DNA from: Saururus chinensis
Taxonomy: Eukaryota > Streptophyta > Magnoliopsida > Piperales > Saururaceae
Assembly: GCA_035235625.1 (NCBI GenBank)
Contig: CP141149.1
Location: 13,519,893-13,583,892 of the forward strand
Direction of reading: 5' to 3'
DNA: 64,000 bases
Part shown: positions 11,721-24,770 of the stretch, piece by piece
How the letters are laid out: the number at the start of each line of letters is the position of its first letter
Numbering within the stretch: position 1 is the first letter of the stretch
Notes under the pieces: model-generated
Told to the model about the DNA's origin: nothing
The model's input: only the letters and a program-made list of their open reading frames with translations
Databases searched by the model: none
Program-made: the position numbers and the translations under genes

Positions 11721-12383
11721 GAGTTATCATGCTTTTATGTTATAAATAGATGTAGTATTCATATTTGTGGGCATTTTTTGGATAATATGTGCATATTACA
11801 TATAATTTCGGTGTGTTACAAATGTTAGGGGCAAATTGTGAGTGATTCGTCGCATTATCAGTAATGGGTTTTGGATTCTTTGCTAGGGGTGCCATTTTAT
11901 TTGGGGGAGGGGGAGTGGTTATATGTATGACTTATTGTATAGGTTGAAATATTGTGTGTATTCCGGCCTCCAAGCATAAAGTCTTGTAAGCATGATAGGT
12001 TATGCATTGTTTCCACTTTTGGTGTTTTTTTGTGCTTGTGTCATGAAAAAACTTTAGTATTTCGACACCCAAAGTCCAAGTATTTTCTAGTGACTAGGTT
12101 TGCTTGATCATTTTTTGAGTGGAAATTTTATGTGATAGTTGGCTTTAAACAGTAAAATTGTTCCATTTTATTTGCATGGTTTATGTTCTAAGTGAATAGC
12201 CCAATTTCGGGGATATATTTTGGCGGGTTTTAGCAATGATTTCGGTGTTCAACCATGTTTTCGGTATATCTTCTGCGGTGGGATGTTTCCAGATACAGTG
12301 TGGTGGTTTGTATGTTATTGCTCTTAAATGTTTCATGTTTAACCCTTCCTCGTTAAGTGATGTGTGATGATTTTTAACCTGAC

Positions 12384-12760
12384 TTTGCATTGAATAATGC
12401 GAGGGACCTACTTGCTGAAAGGTTTACCGGATGGAATCCATCAATCCTCAAGCAATGTGCAAGGGACGGAAACACCTACGATTTCATAGATTGTGAGTGT
12501 ATGGTCGTGCCATTCTTCATCGACAGACATTGGACAATAATGGTGTTCCACTCCCACTCCCACTCCTATTCCCAAATTATTTGCTATTACGACTCTTTTC
12601 ATAAGACTCGGCAATACAGTGATTGGGTTTACAACTGCCTGAGGGCATGGCACAGTGTCCTCATTACTGGTCATGATATTAGGAGTGTAAACGGCATTTG
12701 TCCGTGTCAGTCCGTTGAAATGGACAATATTGTTCTCAAATACGGATGGACATGTTATTT
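12384..12760 (+). pseudogene. Ulp1/C48 cysteine protease-like domain, catalytic Cys region lost
   Basis: The frame encodes 'FFIDRHWTIMVF', in which HW is the catalytic His context of C48 peptidases. 'IICYYDSF' with the catalytic Asp follows about 25 residues later. The final box (normally Q-x-x-[GN]-x-DCG) reads 'CPCQSVEMDN', so the nucleophilic Cys is replaced. The sequence then runs into a (TTA)n-like tract and stops. Such domains occur with DUF1985 in plant transposon genes (Ulp1-carrying Mutator-like elements), and the order here matches. The predicted product could not be an active protease. Ordinary SUMO/NEDD8 protease genes lack the upstream DUF1985. Confidence 0.65.
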
Positions 12761-12799
12761 TATTATTATTATTATTTTTATTTTATATGGCCCAACATG

Positions 12800-14940
12800 A
12801 GCCCACTTAGGGCTAGGTTAAGACCAAACTATTGATAGCCCGTATGCTAAGGCCAGACCAAGATGGATAAATAAATGAGGGGGTGAGGGCTAGGGCCTAC
12901 ATCCTAACCTTATCAAAATAAATAAATCAAATAATGGCCATATAAAAAAAATCGATGTGTAAAAGATACATAGAAAATTTTCGCTCATATTTCTCTCATT
13001 TATGTAAAAAGAGCAGGAAGTTGGATTTCGCTGCTACAAGACCCAGTTTCGGGCTTTCAGCCAGAGTTTGGTCTGGTTGCCAACCTTCATTTATTGAGTT
13101 TTTATTCTTGATTATGACTTTAATTTGGAGTCTTCAATCTCCTATTAAACTTAGTTAACTCTCTCTTCAGGTTTTTGTGTGTGAAGAACTCTCTTTTAGT
13201 TGTGTGTACCATCAAACAATCATCATTCAAAACTAAACTCTTAAGCACAATGATGATCTCTTGGGAAAACAATGGGAAAATGACTTCTCCTCTTTTCTCT
13301 CTCAAATTCTAGGTTTCCATCTCTTTAATTTTGTAATTTCTTAGCCTTTATATATTCCATTAAGTCAGTTTAGGTGTTAGACTTCAATTCGGAATGAACT
13401 TTCTTTTGGAAGGCTTAAGATGGGTAAGTTCAACAGGCAATAATTGACCGGTTCAAGCAACGATAGATCGATCACTATTCTAATTAAGATAAAACTCTTC
13501 TAAAGATTGATCTCTCAATTGTGGCGATCAATTGATAAACTCTTAGCCAAAATTTACACTATCTAATTCAAGGGCCGATCAACCGATTGATCAAATGTAT
13601 TTTGCAGTGATCGATCAATGCACATTAATTTTTCAAAATTTACCTTAATTTTTCCTTAAACTTTTAGGATTATTTAAATTATTTATTCTTAAGTAAAACT
13701 AAGTGATTTATGTAGGTGAGTGTGTAAAATAAATATTTTACCTTTGACACTCAGCTTAGTCTTCAACCTTGATCATTAAGAACATGTTTGCTCTTATTTT
13801 TCACATCATTCACTTCCAAATCTAACTTGACTATAACCACATCTAGTTAGACTCCTAAGACTAAGACATATATTAAGTTTAGACATTATTTTGACAATCA
13901 AAATTAGCCTATTATAATACATGTATCTTATATGTTCGTTTAGTGGCTAACAGAAGGCAGCAATAGCAACATTGATCGCTGCCCAAATCCCAAACAAAAG
14001 GGGGGTGAAATAGGCAAACGGGATGGAGGAGGGGCTAGAGGTGGTGACCCTCGCCGTTGCTATGCTGAGGCTAGCTAGAGGGGGATGACTTGTGGTAGCA
14101 AAAAGAAGAGAAGGGAGAAGGGGGGGGGTGTAGCTTGACTGGGGACTTGTGTTGCAACCTGATTTATTTATTCTTCCCTTTTCCTTTTTATTTCTCTTTA
14201 TTTTTTTTCCTTTTCTTTCCTATTTGCATTGACAATTTTTTTGGTGTGACGAAGTGCACTGCACACAACCCTATGAGAACAAATATTGAGGTAAATCAAA
14301 AAAATTTAACATGACAAAAAGTCAAATTTTCCAGTTGAAAAGCAAGCAAAAAAACCAAGATTATTACACACTACACTACTATGCATACTTTTGCTAAAGG
14401 CTTATCACCCACACCATCCACACTACGAAGCTTAGGCCTATTGAGTCAGCCTTCAATCTTAAGTCTCCTACATGTGGCTAAAAGGACTTACTTTGGGGTC
14501 AACCAGACACTAGGCCTATACGTCTTTAAGTGTCAAACATGTGGGTCTATAGATATTTACTAATAAAAAGGATCAAAAATAGGGTTTACTTACCCCACTA
14601 TCATACATGTAATTCTATTATGTATTATTTATAGATTCATCATGCAAGTAAATTATGTTATTATATACCTCATGAATAGCATAAACAATATTAGAAACCA
14701 TACTTGAAAATCATTAACCATTGGCATTGGTGTTGATGACCATGTTGAATCTCTATTACTCAAAACATTCCCTTTTGTGATAACATAATAACCACACCAT
14801 CTAAACTATAAAACTTCAAGTTTAAATAATGATTACTACTATTCAATCCACATAATTCATGATTACCATTATTACTCCAAAGCATGATAAAAATATCAAA
14901 GATTATTCATAATATAAGAACATGGTGACATCACTAAACA
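12800..14940. other. No gene seen; possible old LTR remnants
   Basis: AT-rich with no supported coding sequence. 13440-13625 is rich in GATCGATC/GATCAATTGAT words, which also recur at 40470-40660 and 54870-55100 around the plus-strand copia element; this suggests an old relative of that LTR. A pyrimidine tract lies at 14160-14225. No termini or TSD were found. Confidence 0.35.
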
Positions 14941-14945
14941 TGCTT

Positions 14946-15101
14946 TCTAACTATAAATAATCATTTTAATAAGCATATGATTACAAGGTTAGTAATATGT
15001 CCTTCAATCTTGTGCTTCTTCTCTCTAACTATAAATAATCATTCTAATAAGCATATGATTACAAGGTTAGTAATATGTCCTTCAATCTTGTACTTCTTCT
15101 T
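14946..15101. repeat. 78-bp tandem duplication
   Basis: The block beginning CTATAAATAATCATT at 14951 recurs at 15029 with two or three substitutions. Two open frames across it merely reflect the repeat. Confidence 0.85.
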
Positions 15102-16900
15102 TCACATTGTCTCATGCACTCCTAGCCAAAAGCCTTTTGATATTCCTTGGACTCATTTTGATCTCTGAGTCATCCAAAATCTTGTGATTTTTATCCTTTA
15201 TAAAGGGTGTAACTGCCTCTCAGGGTCATAACTGCATCGCCACCCAAGTTTTCATCATAGCTGCATCCTACAGTTCCATCGGCGCACTTAGACACGTCAA
15301 TTGCTTGTCAATGGTTAAAATAAAATTTATATTTTTCTTAAAAAATATGAAATGTCACATCTATTTAGACTACCAAAAGCCCCTAAGTACCCCATTTCTT
15401 ATTTACCCCAAATAAAATATTTAAAACCAATCATCTATATCACAAAATACCATGATATTTTTGTCCTTGACTTTAATTCCTTCCTCGCTCCTTTAGCACC
15501 GGTGGGTGGTAGCCCTTGTGCGTAGTGGCCACACCTAAAGGTTAGGCCAAATGCCTTGACATTGGCCATTGTAGCTAGGCCAAGTCTAGCCGTAGCTAGT
15601 GCCACATTTGGCCTGACCAAATGCCCTGGCATTGGCTGTGGCTAGGCCAGTGCTTATCTCATCCTAGCCTTTGCTCCATTTAACAATAGCTCCTCTGTGT
15701 CACCGGCTTCTAAGGAGAAAGAAGAAAAAGAAAAAGAGGAGGTAGGGATGTCAGAGCTATTACCATGTCACTAGAGTTATCAAGGAGATGCTAATTTTAG
15801 TTGGGGTAGCAGGTAAGAGAAATGGTAGGGTCCTTGTGGCCATAAGAGCAAGGAAAAAATATTAAATATTTATGTAAAACAGGGTACTATGGGTTTTTTG
15901 GGGTGCATACAGACATGTTCTAAGAAATTATTTTTGTTCCATTTCATATTTATTGTTATTGACATTTATTATATATATATATATATATTAGAGGAAGAGG
16001 TGTAATATAGTATTTCCTCAAAATTTGAGGTGTCCACGAAGCCATAACTCCGAAGTGAAGAAGCCATGCTGACAAAAGCTCATCACAAATAAAGAAAACA
16101 GCCATTTCAATGTTAAATCATGCATCCCTGATTCTAAGCAGCATGGAGCCCATGACAGATCCTTTCAAGATAATTGACATTCTTCTCTACTCAGTTATAT
16201 GTCTTTACTGCTCAAAAATAAAAAGCCCAATGATCGAGTCACTTTCCAGTGGACATTGAATAAGATCAACTCGTATAAAGTGAACATAAATTGATCCCCT
16301 ATGCCATGATCAAAATAGTTTCATGTATTCTATTTCGTCTCTGTGCGTGTTATCTAAATGGTGATTTCATGCATTCTAATTTGTCTGTGTTATCAAAACG
16401 GTGATTTCATGTATTCTATGTCATCTCTGTGTTATCAAGTATCGATATATAAATAAATTAACTTATTAATTAATCACTTTCTTGCAAACATTCATCGCTT
16501 TCAGCATGTGGGCATGTGCTGATGTGCCTCTTTCAGCATCTTCCCTCTATATGCTGTAGTCTTGCAACAAGTAATTGTAATCATACATTCATACCTATAA
16601 TTCTGTACTCATATGGGTAGTTGTAGGGTCCATGGAACCGCAGCACGCTGAACAGATCCATGTCTTGTTCCAAATCATAAATGCACATGGACATATGGGC
16701 CCACATGGGCAGCTCCTTCCAAACATTTCCATCAAATGACGAACCCTACAAGAGGCCATGGGGAGGCCACCTTGGTCCTAGCAGGGGAATACATCAGATA
16801 GTAATGATCATCAAGTGGCCACCTTCCCTTGCAATTAATTTTTCCTACTTCAAAGGCACTAACACATGGCTTGCTCCTTTTTAATTGCCTGGCCCCTCTG
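15102..16900. other. No gene seen; intergenic upstream of the dynein gene
   Basis: AT-rich with a short (TA)n at about 15970-15988. A roughly 35-bp phrase is repeated around 15540 and 15613 (CCAAATGCC-TG-CATTGGC). At 16320-16430 the phrase GTGATTTCATG-ATTCTA occurs three times. A weak TATA-like TTATATTAAT at about 16911 is about 128 bp before the dynein start codon. Confidence 0.4.
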
Positions 16901-17038
16901 TCCATCACCATTATATTAATTCTCTTCTAATAATGGCTTCAATTGCAGAGCCTTTCCATGGTCACTCTATTTCTCTATGTACATATATGTACAACAAACC
17001 ATGGGATGGAAGATAAACAGAAAGGATAGGGAATTAAG

Positions 17039-18842
17039 ATGGAGAAGGATGGGAGGAAAGACTCCACCAGGGTGGACGGCAAATGGGTGCCGGCGGGTGT
17101 GCAGAAGCTGGCGAAAGTGGTGGCAGCAGCGCAGAGCTTCGGGCCTAGGCGAGCAAAGATCAGTCACCCACACAATGGGGTGAGGGAGGAGAAGGCTAAT
17201 GTGGCAGTTGTAGTGGAGGCCGGAAGGAGGTCAGTGTCGCAAATAGAATCGAATGCACTGTCAGTGGCGGCGTTTCTTCAGGTAAGGGTGGTGGCCTCAG
17301 ACATGCCGGAGTTCATGCAGGTGCATGCCTTCCGGTGTGCCCGCCGGACATATGTTAGCCTGGAGAAGCTTAGCCATAAGCATATGGCTTACAACATTAA
17401 GAAGGTATACAGTACTTAGTTCACACCATGCTTATAACAGGAAGTATAAAGCAATTCTTCACTTAATTTTGGTTATGTCATCAATTTTACAAGCAAAATG
17501 AGTGTGTTCTTATAACAAATGAGCACTAGTTTTGGCGAATTTTGCATTAGCTAGCGCCAGATTATCTTGACTCTGGTCCTAGTACGTAAGCCATGCCACA
17601 CGTGCCACATGATTGAGAAGATCCTTTTGTCTCTTGTATAGTGTCCTTCAAAAGTGAAGGGAAGTTTCTCGAAGATTTTTTTTTTGTTAGGTGTTCAAGA
17701 AGACTATTTAGATCAATAATTAAGACAGACTAACATGGCATGCTTCTCTGGCTCACCTATAAAGAGCTGGGACCTTGTTTGTATCACTATTGCTTTAGTA
17801 CATGGATAAGTCCTAACATACCATCCCAAATTAATTAGTTTATATTTTTATGCATGCTTCATTCATGAATGTTACTTTTTTATAAAAAAAAATTCATTCA
17901 TTTATGTTGCTTGAAAAGAGCTCTAATCAATTAAATACTCAATATTAGCATATTGTGTTGTGACACTTTATGGTCCTCTTATCTTTTGAAAATCACATGA
18001 CAATTTTCTTGTGGCTAACAAAGAACTATCATTGTTTCAATCTGTGTTTTTACTTTCCTTTCACATCACACTTATTGTACTAGTAGCCAAATTGTATTAA
18101 AAGATTAGTAGTAGCAGAAAGATGTGGACACTTTGTAGGCACTAGTGATTGATTAGTACTGTGGATTAAAACTATGCTGCTTCCTCTAGGGTTCACCATG
18201 AACTGTCTCAATTAGACCTTCCCACCATGTGTTAATCCTTTCACCTAAGTATTTACAATTTAAATTTTGTGGTCCACAACACAAGTATAACTGCCTCCCC
18301 TCTAGGCTTCTCATATATAAAATCCCATACGAAGCCACCAACTTCAAGCAACAGTTTCATTGATATACCCAATAAGGAGAAGGCCTTAATTAGTCTGTTT
18401 GTCACACAACAGAAACCAATTTGCCCAAGTGGGTTAAAAGAGTAAAAGATAATTTATCCAGTGAAGATATTATACCTAATTCAGGAATAATGTTATGTAT
18501 GCTTTCGCCAATGAACACTCGCCGCACGCATGCCATAGTGTCTACGCTCCATGCATAGGTCCAATGCCCACATATGACCCCTATGCTTTAATCTTGGCTT
18601 GCAGAGGGCGAGCATTTCTGAGCTCGAGCATACGTTGCATTTTTGTTAATTCAGTTAACTCATAAACTAAGAAGTTCCTCGCACAAATTGCTTTGCAGGA
18701 GTTTGATCGTGTCTATGGACGTGCATGGCATTGTATAGCAGGGCCAAACTTTGGATCATTTGTCACTCACGCAACAGGCTGTTTTCTCTATTTCTCCATG
18801 GAGAAGATTTACATTTTGGTGTACAAAACCAAAGTTGGATGA
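17039..18842 (+). CDS. LC8-type dynein light chain-like protein, two exons
   Basis: Exon 1 is 17039-17404 (122 codons, AAGAAG|GTATAC donor) and exon 2 is 18699-18842 (TTTGCAG|GAG acceptor, 47 codons plus TGA). The intron is 1294 bp and phase 0. The 169-aa product has a basic N-terminal extension of about 80 residues and then a full LC8 (DYNLL) domain at about 82-169. Family motifs are 'DMPEFMQ', then 'KKEFDRVYGRAWHCI' spanning the splice junction, then 'FGSFVTHATGCFLYF' and 'IYILVYKTKVG' at the C terminus. LC8 proteins form dimeric hubs that bind short linear motifs; flowering plants lack dynein heavy chains, so this is a dimerisation hub rather than a motor subunit. N-terminally extended LC8-like proteins are usual in plants. 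The start is the only ATG in frame with the domain. The frame is intact, the splice sites are canonical, and no transposon interrupts it. Confidence 0.9.
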
Positions 18843-19957
18843 TACATATCTTGGTTTTTTAATATACCGGAACAGTTATGTATTGTCGTTTATGTAGTTG
18901 AAATTGTGATTAGCATCACGTACTTTGTTTATAATCTACAAAATGCATTAGTTTTGATCAGGTACTTTTTTTATCTTTTAGCTCCAGAAGTGCTATTCAC
19001 TTATTCAATTAGTGAAGATCGGAATATTGCCAATCATGTATCAAGTGGAAGAACATTACATATAATTAATTATATTCATAACTGTCAAAGAGTTTTACTC
19101 CATATCACCCGGCCAAAGAAGTCAATATTTCACATTCCCTGGTTTTTAAGTGAAAATGTCACAGAACCTGAACTTACACGATATTATAAAAAAAATCAGA
19201 CCAAAATAACCATATCGTAGGGTTTAAGGTTATATCATATAAACCCGTCAAACCATTACATTTACCCAGAAATGACCTATCCAACTGGTAGTTTACAAAG
19301 TCCAACCAATGAGAAGCAAATACGCAGTGGGAAGTTTGATTTCTTGACCATCCGACTGGAGATTTCTAAAAACCAACTAGTAAGAAGTGAAAATGTCGTA
19401 GGAGGTCTGATTTTTGAATTATACAATGAGAAATTTCCAAAGTTTTCGCTGTGAAGCGAGCTCCGGCCGTGAAGTGAGGTTCAGCCCGATTGCATACTCA
19501 TGCGCCCCTCATAAAGAAGTAATTTTTGGCGAAGATCAGCGACCCATCGAGGGGTTAATTTGGTGAGTCTCATTAGCATCAACGAGTCATTTACTTCTGT
19601 AGTAATGGTCTATTATTTAAATTCTAGTTAGAAATAGTGTGTTCGTATGCACGATTGTTCATATATTGTGTTATGAAGCACACGATAGATAGTACTTGCA
19701 TATACACATATATTACCATATTGACTTTATAGTGTTATCGATAATACAATACACAACTTTGAGAAGTCATCTTATTGTGTATTGGTGGCATACATATCGT
19801 GTTATCATAACAATATTCATTTCTTGTGCTATCATATATGAGAAGGCATCCTATCGTGTAAATGATAACATGATATATAAACTTATAGTGTATTTGAACG
19901 TTAGTCACATAATGTGAATCAATGTTACTATTTGATATTTGTTATGACCCATTGTCG

Positions 19958-20001
<44 letters not shown>

Positions 20002-20700
20002 GAAGGCTACAAGAATACAGTCAAATGGCAGAATTAGTGAAGGCCTCAAAAGAGAAGAAGATGAAGAAGAAAATTTACAGGAGGAAACCGGGTCTAAGAA
20101 CTAATAGTTTCCTTGCTGAACTTTGACTATCAAAAGACCTCGTTGAATTGAGGCCAGGATGTAAGGCAATTTTTAAGGAGACTGAGTTCTACCCAGTATA
20201 CGATTGGTGGCAAATCATTATCACTAGGCTACTCCTGGACATTCTAATATGTAAGTGTTGGGATGACTCACAAAAGGTGTTTAACATTTGGGGTAAAATT
20301 CTACCCAAATTGAGGAAGAAGTCCAGTCTTATCAATAACATGATAGTGTAATTAGCATGGTTTAGAGAACACATTAATTTGATTTTCATGTTACACGCAA
20401 TGTTAGGATGGCGTGTTTTCAATAAGACGATAATAATTATATCGTGCATCTTCAATTACAGCAAAGTTGGTTCTCACACCAATAATTATAATTACTTATA
20501 AGATTGTAGAAGTAAGAAACTAGATCCCACTAGTGCAATGTTAGCCTCAAACGCCCACCAACATCCTGATCTCACAACATCCCCACCTAAAGAACTTGCA
20601 AGCAAACAAGACCAAACAACAATCAAATATCTCCTCCCATTGGAGGAGTGTATCAAAAGAATAAAAGTATAAATTAATATTTTTTGGATCGGATCAACAT
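18843..20700. other. No gene seen; intergenic
   Basis: AT-rich sequence after the dynein gene, with short open frames lacking recognisable domains. 19620-19920 has many short words such as TCGTGTTATCATA and ACGATAGATAG. A compound microsatellite lies at 19957-20002. Confidence 0.35.
19957..20002. repeat. Compound (TA)n(GA)n microsatellite
   Basis: A run of TA units passes directly into GA units and then GGAAGG. Confidence 0.95.
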
Positions 20701-22200
20701 CACCAGATGTTAGTTGCCTACGTACTCATCAGACAACAGCTGTGGCAGGCCACCACGGCCGGCGAGGGGCCGGCTCGACCGGGATTACCTTCGTCTGGCG
20801 ATTTTGAGAACCCCAATCTTGCATCTAGCCAGCTACTGCACAGCGCTCGTCCTGTGGCCAGTCTATTTTTTTTAAACACACGCTTAGGTGTCCGCCGTTG
20901 TTGCCACGACCAGCGCCCCCTCTCCCCCCCCCCCCCCCCCCCCCGCCTTCAATAGGTCTGATGACCAGGCTATCAGCCAATGTTTGGCCGGTGGCTGCCA
21001 TCAATTGACCTACAAGCTTTTAATAAAACTTACTAATTGTTCAATAAGATTACAATGATTGCAGAAATCACTGTTCATATAAATTACGAATACAATTTAC
21101 ATTCTAATTTACTTAATGAGATCTTTGCTGATCTCGACTCAAATTCCTACCTCAATGGATCAGATCCAAACGTAGTTCTGCCTAAAAACTACACTATTCT
21201 AATAAGCATAGCGTCACACATACAATGCTTAAGTATTTTCAAGCAACTTATAATTTATGCAAGTCCTTTAGTCGTTCCACTTGTTCTAATTAAATAAGCA
21301 ATATCAAACATTGCCATTAATTATCTTTTGAACCATTGTTCGATAATTAATATCCCCGTCTAATCCCAATGATAAATAGACTCATCAAATGTCAACCTAA
21401 GTCACAAATGATAAACTCACCATAGACCACCCTCAAAGGTAAATTTATGACGAAACACCTTGGAATCTCTAGGCCCCTGGAATCCACTAGGAAGTACCAT
21501 TACCCCTTCTAGCCCACAAAGGAACTTGACCGGAGTGGAAGGGCATGGCCTACAACTGTACCTGAACAGAAGTGGCTGGAAAAGCCAACTAAGCAGGATG
21601 TCAGCTAATCCAAATATATGTACACTAAATGATCCTCAATAGATTGAAAGTGAGCCCGACTCACGCAGAGCTCCCTCCAATGGGGAGGTGCAACTACAAG
21701 GTCAAATCAGCGGCTCCTCAGTAGAGTTAAAACTCAGGAAACCATTTTGAATCCTATATTGCTCATTAATAAGCCAAAATTCCGAATAACTATCCCAAAC
21801 CCTATTAGTCCCTTCTAGACTAGGTCAAAACTCAGAACTGTCATCGGTTCATTAACCAAGGCAAATCGTCAGGTCAAAGACTTTATTCACTCTATGAACT
21901 AGTCTCATACCTCTCTAAGGTATTTTAGTCTTTATCTTTATTAGGTTTTTTGCCCAATCCAAAGCTATTTAACCCCAATGATTAATTTTTTAATAATCTT
22001 AAGCTAGTGATAAATTATCATCACAACATCATTAGCAAATATCGAAACAATAAATAACATAAACAATCAAAACCACACAGGTTCAAGCAGATCATAATAT
22101 CAATAATCAAATTCAATAATGATATTAAAATTATTCGAGCTCACGCGCCCTAACCCTCCTTGGGTTAACTTATTAAATCTTTATGAAAATTGATCATAAT
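20701..22200. other. Unassigned; possibly distal part of LTR G
   Basis: No supported coding sequence. AGATG at 20705-20709 equals the 5 bp following the LTR terminus at 23928, which would make 20710-23928 one insertion, but the sequence there begins TTAG rather than TG. The boundary is therefore unproven. Confidence 0.3.
20924..20944. repeat. Poly(C) run of 21 bases
   Basis: An uninterrupted C21 tract at the end of a C-rich stretch. Its exact length may be affected by sequencing error. Confidence 0.9.
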
Positions 22201-23928
22201 GCACTAAAAGCATTAAAGTAATTATTTTACTCAGGAGAAGACTCTCTTTGTTCTCATGAAAGTCTTTATTTACTCAAGAGGTTTCTATATCATATTGGCT
22301 CGTTAATTTCATTCACGTAAATGCGGGCTGGGTCGCTCATAAGGGTATTTTTCTCTTTTTGTTTAGAGCCTCCCTGAACAATAAAAGGTCCAAACTAATA
22401 GCCGGGGTACACCTTAATATTAAAAAATGGAGGTAATTTTTTTACTATTTAGCGGGGTCATAAACCCCTTGAACCGACCCCGGTTCAATTAACCATCTTA
22501 TCTTAACCCTAGGGATAAAACAACCGATTGTCTAATTATTAGGATTTTTCCCTTGCTTATGGATTGGCCCAAATTTAGGATACATATTAACATCTCATTG
22601 AAATTTTTTTCAAATTTTGAATTAGCGCATAGGCACCTGAACCGGAGCCCCTAAGTCTGGTCATTAGTATCGTTCTATGATTCAACTCAAAAGGGTAAAT
22701 TAGTTATTTTATAGACTTTAGGATTTTTTCCTGTCTAAAACTTTTATGACTACTCTAACATACTGAAGCGGACCCAGTTCAGAGAGTGTGAGAGAGGTTT
22801 ATTTTTTAACTGAACCGGACTGAAAATTTTCCGAACCGGTCGTCTTCAGCCTTTTCTCAAGTCCAATACAAAACACCTACTACTCTGTTCTTGATTTCAG
22901 AAGGTGCGACGAAGGGTGAGACCTCCGGCCATCGTGGGCCTTAAAATTAGCACTAAATCGTCATCTTAGACTTGTCAGACCTCAAATCCAATGACAAGGG
23001 TGAAATTCATGTCCCCATCCTATCTTGCTCAAGGCACTGAAATTTAACTTCCGAAGAAGCTACAGAGCCATTCTAAACCAAAAATCTAATCCTTCATGCA
23101 CTACCCAACATGTAATATCGCTAGTAATGCATCTATCTACAAAAGGTTAAAATCAATGAGCATAATCAGTAACAATTTTGTCTGGAAGCCAACGGAGCTA
23201 ACACCATAAATTCAACTTAGGAAATTTATATATAACATGATGCGATGAAGGCAAAGGAGATGACGCCCAGTAGATAGCACAAGGACCAGAAGTAAGTAGC
23301 ACTCACTTTTCACAAAAAATAAGCGTGTGTGAAAGGCATTCTACCGGGAATAAGATGCACCGCTCTCCTTACTACAAGCATTTGATGTAACCCCGAAGCT
23401 TGCTCAGCTTGACAACACTATTAACCATGACTCATCAAGTTCCGATCTTTGTGCTCGATCCTCTCTAACTTTGTCGTCGGCCGCTCCTTCTTCTCCCTCC
23501 TCCCCTCATGTACAAAAAACTCCTATTAATTATGCCCTAAGAAGCCTTTTATGGTTCCTAATCCCCCTAGAAGTTAGGTCAATCCCTCTTAATTTTGCCA
23601 CCTAATTATGCCACTAAAAATTAATTTTAGAATTCTAATTAATCAAGACCGCAAAATAACTTAAACGGCCGAAATACACGTTTAAATCAGGTAAATAGGC
23701 CTTATACGATATGTTCAACTTCGAACAGCTGTATCTTCATCATCCGAACTCCAATTCGCGCGTTCTTAGTGGCATTTCAAATATATTTCTGTCTACTTTC
23801 TAACCGTATAGGTTTCAGCCAAAAATTCTATCTAGGGAGAGAGTTATTCAACTAATAGATCTAACAGTCAAACAACCTAATTTTTATGTATTTAATTTTT
23901 AAAACCTAGGAAATTTTGGGATATTACA
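22200..23928 (-). mobile_element. Large LTR (G), reverse-oriented, left end unresolved
   Basis: Ends GGGATATTACA at 23928; its reverse complement TGTAATATCCC matches the TGTAAGATCCC start of LTR F. On the minus strand it has the AAGAACGCGCGAATTGGAGT segment (about 23750-23770), equivalent to AAGAACGCATGAATCAGAGT of LTR D. A TACTCAGG-like element near 22230 may be its version of the family palindrome. No gag or pol domain was seen. The left boundary and TSD are not established. Confidence 0.55.
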
Positions 23929-24096
23929 AGATGTATCTCTCTCGGGTCGACTCATTCCTAAATATAAGGCCTTTAACTTTTTTTATAGAGAAATTGACCA
24001 AAGTAGTACTCTAGGTATTGTGATATATCCACTCTCTAACATGGTTTAATTTCCTCTAGTACATTCATAACTGCAGGGTATAAGTCAAGCTACATA

Positions 24097-24197
24097 CTCC
24101 TTTTATCACATATTAATAGTTCTATTTAGTATTCCAAAATAAACTAAAATTATTTTAAAAAAAATTAAAGAAAATTTATTGATATCGACGGAGGGAG
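24097..24197. mobile_element. Stowaway-like MITE, TA target site
   Basis: Starts CTCCTTTTATC and ends GACGGAGGGAG, with TA immediately outside both ends (24095-24096 and 24198-24199). The 101-bp length, AT-rich core and CTCC(CTCCGTC) ends fit Stowaway (Tc1/mariner-derived) elements common in monocots. The left TIR has diverged from the right. Confidence 0.7.
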
Positions 24198-24770
24198 TAT
24201 TAGTCCCGTTAGTACCTTTTATAGCTTTATTAAACGCTAAGGTTGTCAACTAAAAATAAATATATATTATGCTTCAGTACTATGTAGTGTAATTATTAAA
24301 GGAGAAAATTGGTCATATGCGACAGAAAGGAGGAAACTTTGCACAGTTTATTAGGCTGTTTAGGTAGGTGGACAAGTTTTTTCAACCATATGTTTTTTTC
24401 CTTTCACCCAGCAACCTTCAAGTTTAGAATACTGAGGGCATTGTCAGCCTCTAGTAAGAGGAAAGTCTTCCGGAAACCAGTTGGCTGCATTCAATTAATT
24501 GCATTTGCTTTGCAATATAGAATACTGATCGATCTAAGTTTGTACGCCACGTTTGATTTCAGATACAATAATTGATAAGAATGAAAGTGCATACTCCAAG
24601 CTATCAACTCTCTCATGCATATTTGTGTCAATTTCTAAATTGATTTCATTCTTGGAATTACAAGCATTTTTAAGCATGCCATATGATGTTTTTCTGTTGA
24701 TCAAATTTTGAGCGGACTATTTACAAATTGAAATGATGTTATTTCTATAAATCAACAAATCACTATAACA
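24198..24770. other. No gene seen
   Basis: AT-rich spacer between the MITE and the CACTA fragment. The 88-aa open frame at 24309-24575 has no recognisable motif. Confidence 0.4.

Noticed and set aside
15435-15632. 65-aa minus-strand frame
   Set aside because: Covers a short degenerate repeat (CCAAATGCC-type phrase); no family match.
20705-23928. Treating 20710-23928 as one LTR with TSD AGATG
   Set aside because: The 5-bp match exists but the left end begins TTAG instead of TG and no terminal similarity to the other LTRs is seen; could be chance.
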